Shown here in pieces: positions 59,542 to 64,000 of a stretch of DNA of 64,000 nucleotides. This DNA comes from Spirosoma foliorum (GTDB lineage Bacteria > Bacteroidota > Bacteroidia > Cytophagales > Spirosomataceae). Position numbers and translations under genes: made by a program. Within the stretch, counting starts at the first letter, position 1; every line of letters starts with the position of its first letter. The notes under the pieces are model-generated. The model made no database searches. It saw nothing but the letters and a program-made list of their open reading frames with translations, and was not told the DNA's origin. The stretch spans positions 186,001 through 250,000 of the forward strand of contig NZ_CP059732.1 of the NCBI RefSeq assembly GCF_014117325.1, read 5' to 3'.

Positions 59542-60430
59542 TTGCTGGTTCGTTTGGCCGTGCTGGCCGAGTGTCGATGACTTTTCGGGTTTGCAAATCA
59601 AATTTTTGCCCTTTGCCTAAAAAATAAAAAGGTCCACCCGTACTGTTCTGACCAGACGGATATTTGGTGCTATTTGCAATTTGATTCGCTTCGTAAATGC
59701 CCACATAAGAGACGCCCAGTACCTCGAAGGTATTTTGCTGCACAACAATGGCCGTCCCTTCATCAATCGCAATACCGAGTAATTCCGGACGAGCTTTAAT
59801 AACGTCGATGAGATCAAACTGACGGTTTCGTCGCAGGAAATGCTGATCGATGGTGACGTTATGAATGAAATCCAGCCCTTGTGTGTGATCGCCTACCATT
59901 ATTGAATTCCCTTTGGTATCGCCACGAACCATAAACGATCCCTGAATCGTAGCCCCTGCTGAAGTACCTCCAATAACCCCACCCCGACTGAGTACCGCAT
60001 TAAATTCTTTGTGCGCCAACGTATTGAGATACGAATCAGTCAGCCGCCAGTGACGGCCACCGACGAACCAGATACCCGTCGCTTTCTTCAAGGGAGCAAC
60101 AAAGGATTCCTGGTTTGCTACTTTCGGATCGCGGGTATGGAGGATTGTAATGTTTTGGACACCTAAACTGATCAATTTTTCTTTTTCACGAGGAGCACTG
60201 TTAGCCGACGAATCTTCGCCTGCGGTTGGAATAATTACAATATTGGCAGCAGCTGGGCCGCCCGCCAGTTCGACGAATCGCGTCCATAAGTCGGTGCCCA
60301 TAGCACCTCCTCCCACAATCATCAACGAACCTTTTTCGGGGCCTACCATCTTAGAGATGGAGGTTGTTTGGGCATGGCTTAAATTCGCCAGAAGAGCCAG
60401 GAGAAATAAAAGTGTAAAGCGCTTTTTCAT
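59537..60430 (-). CDS. Exported cyanophycinase-like peptidase S51
   Basis: A 297-residue protein of peptidase family S51. ATG 60430 begins a signal peptide (MKKRFTLLFLLALLANLS, cleavage near HAQT); the in-frame start at 60490 lies upstream of the promoter -7 box and is unlikely. Motifs include KGSLMIVGGGAMGTDLW, the nucleophile GGTSAGA with its Ser, and TIDQHFLRRNRQFDLIDV. Cyanophycinases degrade cyanophycin (Asp-Arg polymer) to dipeptides; the exported form points to external substrate, but other isoaspartyl or beta-peptide substrates are possible. Confidence 0.9.
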   Translation of the reverse strand: MKKRFTLLFLLALLANLSHAQTTSISKMVGPEKGSLMIVGGGAMGTDLWTRFVELAGGPAAANIVIIPTAGEDSSANSAPREKEKLISLGVQNITILHTRDPKVANQESFVAPLKKATGIWFVGGRHWRLTDSYLNTLAHKEFNAVLSRGGVIGGTSAGATIQGSFMVRGDTKGNSIMVGDHTQGLDFIHNVTIDQHFLRRNRQFDLIDVIKARPELLGIAIDEGTAIVVQQNTFEVLGVSYVGIYEANQIANSTKYPSGQNSTGGPFYFLGKGQKFDLQTRKVIDTRPARPNEPAK

Positions 60431-60472
60431 TTCAGATTGTTGTTTGGTTTTATGAGTAGGATACCTCGTATC

Positions 60473-60505
60473 CAAAGTTAACCAATACACCTGATTTTGC
60501 GCAAA
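60473..60505 (-). promoter_or_regulatory. Promoter of the cyanophycinase-like gene
   Basis: TTTG (caaa on the plus strand, 60502-60505), a 21-bp spacer and TAACTTTG (60473-60480) match the Bacteroidota consensus on the minus strand, 43 bp before the start codon. Confidence 0.7.
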
Positions 60506-60517
60506 TCACCTGATTAT

Positions 60518-60584
60518 GTTGTACCCACGGATTTCAGCCCGTGTTCAAGTCAGACATACACGGGCTGAAGTCCGTGGGTACAAC
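60518..60584. repeat. Inverted repeat, 27-bp arms
   Basis: Arms 60518-60544 and 60558-60584 with one mismatch and a 13-bp loop. Each arm contains CACGG...CCCGTG as a partial inner hairpin. It lies between the ArsR-type regulator and the cyanophycinase promoter and may end the regulator transcript. Confidence 0.93.
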
Positions 60585-60621
60585 CTAGCAATCCAATACG
60601 AATATGATTTTAACGAAAAGC

Positions 60622-60891
60622 TTAGGTCAGCTTCGCCAGGAAATCGGATAATTGCCGGGTTGTGTCTTTGTTCAAACGTAGATGAACATTACGCCCTTCT
60701 TTGGTTGCAGCAACCAACTCGCTTTCTGTCAGCAGGCGAACATGGTGCGATACACAAGGCTGCGACAAGCCCGTTAACTCCTGAATCTCAGACGGAGTCA
60801 TGCTTTCTCGTTGGGCTAATTCCAATAAAATCGAGAGCCGGTATTTGTCGGCAATAGCGCCCGTTGCTTTCTCGCATGATTTAGAATCCAT
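60622..60891 (-). CDS. ArsR-type winged-helix regulator
   Basis: An 89-residue protein with one HTH_5 domain: RLSILLELAQRESMTPSEIQ, the recognition region LTGLSQPCVSHHVRLLTES and the wing TKEGRNVHLRLN. It resembles the metal-sensing SmtB/ArsR group and has two Cys (residues 6 and 45), of which the latter lies in the recognition region as in ArsR alpha-3 sites. Its target is unknown; no metal-resistance gene is adjacent. Confidence 0.88.
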   Translation of the reverse strand: MDSKSCEKATGAIADKYRLSILLELAQRESMTPSEIQELTGLSQPCVSHHVRLLTESELVAATKEGRNVHLRLNKDTTRQLSDFLAKLT

Positions 60892-60895
60892 AGTA

Positions 60896-60903
60896 CAAAC
60901 CTA
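60896..60903 (-). promoter_or_regulatory. Candidate -7 box of the ArsR-type gene
   Basis: TAGGTTTG on the minus strand, only 4 bp before the start codon. If used, the transcript would begin almost at the ATG (leaderless). No clear -33 element. Confidence 0.35.
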
Positions 60904-61182
60904 ACAAAAAACGGTTTAGTAAGGTGCGTTCAATACAGAATGGGTAGCAGCGCTAGGTCGCTAAATACTCCCGAATATTTGATTTTGTACATTTCATGTG
61001 AATAACAATTATGACTTAGTAACAAATTGGGGGCTAATTAACAATTGGTACGTAATTTGTTAGTGAGTAATAGCAGTAGAAAACTAAAATACTAAGTATA
61101 CGGATTAGAAATCGGGATAAACCAATTGACATAGAGTAATAGATTAGTCATGCGCTTATATGGCCGTTTGGCCATTTGGCAT
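60904..61182. other. Intergenic region before the giant secreted protein
   Basis: No gene visible. AT-rich with CTAATTAACAATTGG-like stretches and TGGCCGTTTGGCCA at about 61161-61174. Promoter candidates are weak (TACATTTC near 60990, TAATTTG near 61056). The gap continues through the hairpin at 61183-61215 to the start codon at 61258. Confidence 0.5.
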
Positions 61183-61215
61183 AGCCTTTGTGTTCAGTTG
61201 AGGAGCACAAAGGCT
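61183..61215 (+). terminator. Hairpin with T-rich tail in the leader of the giant protein
   Basis: AGCCTTTGTG (61183-61192) pairs perfectly with CACAAAGGCT (61206-61215) over a 13-base loop, followed by ATTTCTGTTTTG. It looks like a terminator or attenuator 42 bp before the start codon, with no gene upstream on this strand for more than 1 kb. Confidence 0.55.
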
Positions 61216-61257
61216 ATTTCTGTTTTGCGCTTTTATATCTATTTATCTCCCACCTCT

Positions 61258-64000
61258 ATGATTAATTTTACTGATTCAATTCTCTATTATCTCTATTGTA
61301 TAAGAAAAAATTACACGAGTTTTTTAGGTAGATTTATACAAATTCGGCTAATCTGTAGAGCTGTAGCAGTAGGGATTTTCGGTCTGCTTTGCCTTGGGAG
61401 TGGCATTTCGCAGGCTCAATCGCTACAGTGGAGCATGGCAATCGCGAATAGATCCTCAAATCAGGGAGCGGTACAGAAAATTGGTTCGGATGGTTCTATT
61501 TATGTGTTAACCGAAGGCCGAAATAATGCTTCTGGTTATTCTGTTGCCGATATCAAAGAGTTTGGTCCCCCTTTGTCGGGGTCTAACGATGGCTACAATG
61601 CGGTGTTATCCAAGTATTCGCCGGATGGCAATATCTTGCAATGGGTACGCCTATTCAATGGTGAGAATAGTAGCTTCACTCCCCTTGCTTTTGATTTTTC
61701 GCCAACGGGCGAAATCGTCCTCTTGTGCGTAAGTAATGGAGGAGCTTCGGCCTCTGCCCTGATCACCCCCAATGGTTTTCAAACAAGTCGTCCTAATACG
61801 GCAGGAGGTAATCTGGCCATTTTGATGAAACTATCGGCTGATGGGAAAACAATTAACTATGGCTCCTATCTGGGGGCTGTTGGTGGTTCGTCTAACGTAC
61901 GTGTTCGATTATGGAATGAAGCTCCTTATTTTCAAAATCTGATTATTACGCCGGATGGATCGATGATTCTAATGCTACAGAACAGTGGCTCGGGCGTATT
62001 ACCGACTACATCGAATGCCTACCAATCAGCGCCAAAAGGGGGTAACGATGATCCCTATATGGCCATTTTTAATGCTGATGGCACCCTTCGTTACGCATCT
62101 TATTATTCGACAAGCGCTTCGGTTCCGGTTCAATACGTGACCGATATTGTTCCAGATGCGGATGGTAGCTTTTACGCAACGTACCGGAATGGCAACGGAG
62201 CCATATTGCCAATAACAGCAGGAGCCGCTTATGCGAATGTTTCGCTGGCAAATCAGGTGGGTTACATCGCCCATTATGGCGCTTCGGGGCAATTGTTACA
62301 ATCAACGGCCTTGCCGGGTACGCAGGTCATGGGCATTCGCAAACGCCCCAACGGAAATATCGTGGTCATGGGCGTTATCACAACGCCCGCAGAATTTGTA
62401 CAGGTCGGTTCATCGCCAAATATGGCCTGGACGCAAGGGCAGCTAACCTTAACCGAATTCAACTCAACCCTTACATCCGTAATCCGGAGTGCCGTGGTAG
62501 GAAATGGGAGCGTAGAAGCATCGGATATGGAACTCGATGAGCAGGGAAGAGTGCACATCAGTGGAAAAGCAAATGCGGCTTCCAGTATTAGTCCAACGGC
62601 TGGTGCCCTGTATTCTATATTTGGCTCGAGCAACGCTACTTACCAGATTATTGACTGCGATTTTAGTAAAGTACTCTATGCTACCTATTTGAATTCGGGG
62701 GAGAATGGGAGCACTACCGGAAACTATGATGTCGAATTAAAGGGTTGTCGGGCAACGATTCTGTCTACGGCAGGCTCTAGTGTGAATTATCCGGTTACGC
62801 CGGCTGGTCTGGCTAGTGATGGCACGACTACCTTAACAGGCTATAACGTGGTGCCGAACTCTGTCGGGATGACGGTTTACCTCACCGCTTTTAACTATGC
62901 GAAGTACGTAGAGAATACCAACACAATTGCGGCAACAATTACTAACTATTGCGAAGGAGCCGGTTTGTTTCCCATAATAGGGTCTAAACCAATATACAAA
63001 ACACCAAACGTTAGAGGTGCTTCCGATGCGAATCCAGCCCCTGCATCAATTTATTATCAGTGGCAACGCAGCGGTTCCGCGTCTGGTCCCTGGATAGATA
63101 TTGCCAGTGCAACGTCTAAAGATTATACACCTAATGGCCTAACTGTGGCAGGATCGGTGTTTTTTCGACGAGCGGTCCGTCAGTCGCCTTTCGATGCGGT
63201 TTGTTCGGTCGTGGGTAGTTGCGATGTGGTTAACTACAGTAATACGGTAGAATACATCCTATCGACCAGTAAAGTCCATTCGACTGATTTGGCCAGTAAG
63301 CCATACGGATTTTGTGCGGGCACGACGTTAGCCATAACCGCTACCATTACCCCTGGGGGCGATGGAGAGCGGGGGGCTTATACCTATACGCTGGTTCCGT
63401 TAGCGGGAGGAACCCCTATACTTTCGGGCACCGTGGCAACAGCGGCAACACCAATTTCGCTAAACCTGACCACCGAGGGGACTTATCGGTTAAGCGTGAC
63501 GGATAGCCGGGGATGTACGAGTTACGATACCCTGAAAACGGTTCAGTTTAAGGTAATAGTGCCTTCGAGAACGGTCTTTACCTGTGGCAACCCGACGGTA
63601 AAACTTGGGCCTGTTTCGGTGCCCCCAGCTTATGCCAACGTGTCGACAAACACATTTACCTGGACGCCATCAACGGGCTTAGATACGCCCAATGGCGTTA
63701 ATCCTACCTTATCGGACTTGCCAGCTAATGGAGCGTCGAAAGATTTCTACCTGGATTTTAACGGTTGCCGAGTTGATACCGTAACCGTGACAGGCCAGAG
63801 TGTAACGCCTTTACCTGCCTTGCCCAGCCTGACGTTATGCCAGGGAGATAGCGCCCGGTTAGGGCAGGGACTTACCGAACAGGCTGGTGTTAGTTATGGC
63901 TGGTTTCCGGGCATTGGTATTAGTCAGCCTACCGTTGTACGACCCGTGTTTACAGCTACCTATGCGCCACAAGGGGTAAACATACTACCATTTACCGTTC
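61258..64000 (+). CDS. Giant secreted repeat protein, probable type IX secretion cargo, 3' end missing
   Basis: An open frame of at least 914 residues with no stop before the window edge. ATG 61258 is followed by 33 residues and then a hydrophobic signal stretch (VAVGIFGLLCLGSGISQAQ). Residues about 55-490 contain propeller-like or SBBP-type units (VLSKYSPDGNILQWVRL, MKLSADGKTINYGSYLG, AIFNADGTLRYASYYS, CDFSKVLYATYL). From about 560 onward there are Ig/PKD-like domains with paired Cys (CEGAGLF, YYQWQRSGSASGPW, CAGTTLAI, GYTYTL-type strands). A gliding-motility or T9SS C-terminal sorting domain is expected beyond the window. Not assignable to a specific enzyme; likely adhesive or structural. 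Confidence 0.85.
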   Translation, partial: MINFTDSILYYLYCIRKNYTSFLGRFIQIRLICRAVAVGIFGLLCLGSGISQAQSLQWSMAIANRSSNQGAVQKIGSDGSIYVLTEGRNNASGYSVADIKEFGPPLSGSNDGYNAVLSKYSPDGNILQWVRLFNGENSSFTPLAFDFSPTGEIVLLCVSNGGASASALITPNGFQTSRPNTAGGNLAILMKLSADGKTINYGSYLGAVGGSSNVRVRLWNEAPYFQNLIITPDGSMILMLQNSGSGVLPTTSNAYQSAPKGGNDDPYMAIFNADGTLRYASYYSTSASVPVQYVTDIVPDADGSFYATYRNGNGAILPITAGAAYANVSLANQVGYIAHYGASGQLLQSTALPGTQVMGIRKRPNGNIVVMGVITTPAEFVQVGSSPNMAWTQGQLTLTEFNSTLTSVIRSAVVGNGSVEASDMELDEQGRVHISGKANAASSISPTAGALYSIFGSSNATYQIIDCDFSKVLYATYLNSGENGSTTGNYDVELKGCRATILSTAGSSVNYPVTPAGLASDGTTTLTGYNVVPNSVGMTVYLTAFNYAKYVENTNTIAATITNYCEGAGLFPIIGSKPIYKTPNVRGASDANPAPASIYYQWQRSGSASGPWIDIASATSKDYTPNGLTVAGSVFFRRAVRQSPFDAVCSVVGSCDVVNYSNTVEYILSTSKVHSTDLASKPYGFCAGTTLAITATITPGGDGERGAYTYTLVPLAGGTPILSGTVATAATPISLNLTTEGTYRLSVTDSRGCTSYDTLKTVQFKVIVPSRTVFTCGNPTVKLGPVSVPPAYANVSTNTFTWTPSTGLDTPNGVNPTLSDLPANGASKDFYLDFNGCRVDTVTVTGQSVTPLPALPSLTLCQGDSARLGQGLTEQAGVSYGWFPGIGISQPTVVRPVFTATYAPQGVNILPFTV

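Noticed and set aside
5031..60584. CRISPR array
   Set aside because: Repeats are inverted pairs with scattered positions, not direct repeats with regular unique spacers, and no cas genes are present.

Overview
The window is about 64 kb of chromosome from a Bacteroidota bacterium, most likely a Cytophagales member close to Spirosoma (an inference from gene content and motifs; no 16S gene is present). Pointers are a giant hybrid two-component sensor with a beta-propeller periplasmic part, a CzcA-TolC fusion pump, the nusB/YtxH/DUF1573/yajC/ybbR/coaE cluster, Bacteroidota-type promoters (TTG, about 20 nt, TAnnTTTG), a large secreted repeat protein of the type IX secretion kind, and moderate GC. 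No rRNA, tRNA, CRISPR array, prophage or complete insertion sequence was seen.

Layout. 1-5029: hybrid sensor kinase (3' end cut by the window edge) divergent from a GH29 alpha-L-fucosidase. 5243-11516: heavy-metal efflux operon (His-rich small protein, CzcA-TolC fusion, CzcB-type adaptor). 11743-13178: mannose-6-phosphate isomerase and L-rhamnose mutarotase. 13438-14842: membrane protein/XRE pair, then a zeta-toxin-like ATPase with a small overlapping downstream gene. 14961-19632: CocE/NonD hydrolase, DUF427 protein and an OpuC-type osmolyte ABC transporter whose binding domain appears circularly permuted. 20124-26050: phenylalanine/tyrosine catabolism (PhhA, HppD, HmgA, FahA, a MarR regulator and a flavin-reductase-like protein). 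26288-29999: sugar nucleotidyltransferase, DUF4136 lipoprotein, amidase. 30049-34006: the nusB-to-coaE housekeeping cluster, with nusB frameshifted at an A8 run. 34234-38430: ABC exporter, PIN toxin-antitoxin pair, DinB protein, VOC protein divergent from a MarR regulator. 38570-48599: a large glycosidase-like protein, three serine hydrolases, a HipA-like kinase/DUF3037 pair and a PHP/phospholipase-like fusion. 48750-54130: fasciclin protein, acetyltransferase, MarR regulator with a perfect 30-bp operator, hybrid response regulator, small secreted proteins. 54316-60891: AhcY, an unknown secreted protein, a split 5'-nucleotidase, PurQ, a secreted cyanophycinase and an ArsR-type regulator. 61258 to the end: a giant secreted protein, cut by the window edge.

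The most striking feature is between the genes. Nearly every gene boundary carries a long inverted repeat of about 50-125 bp. The arms are often perfect over 21-36 bp, and their sequence changes from place to place. Some fall into families present two or three times in this window, and many arms are themselves small palindromes, which fits paired REP/BIME-like elements. A 233-bp MITE-like element with 14-bp terminal inverted repeats lies at 19875-20107. Some repeats lie inside the nusB operon, in the purQ leader or directly against a start codon, so they may affect expression as well as end transcripts.
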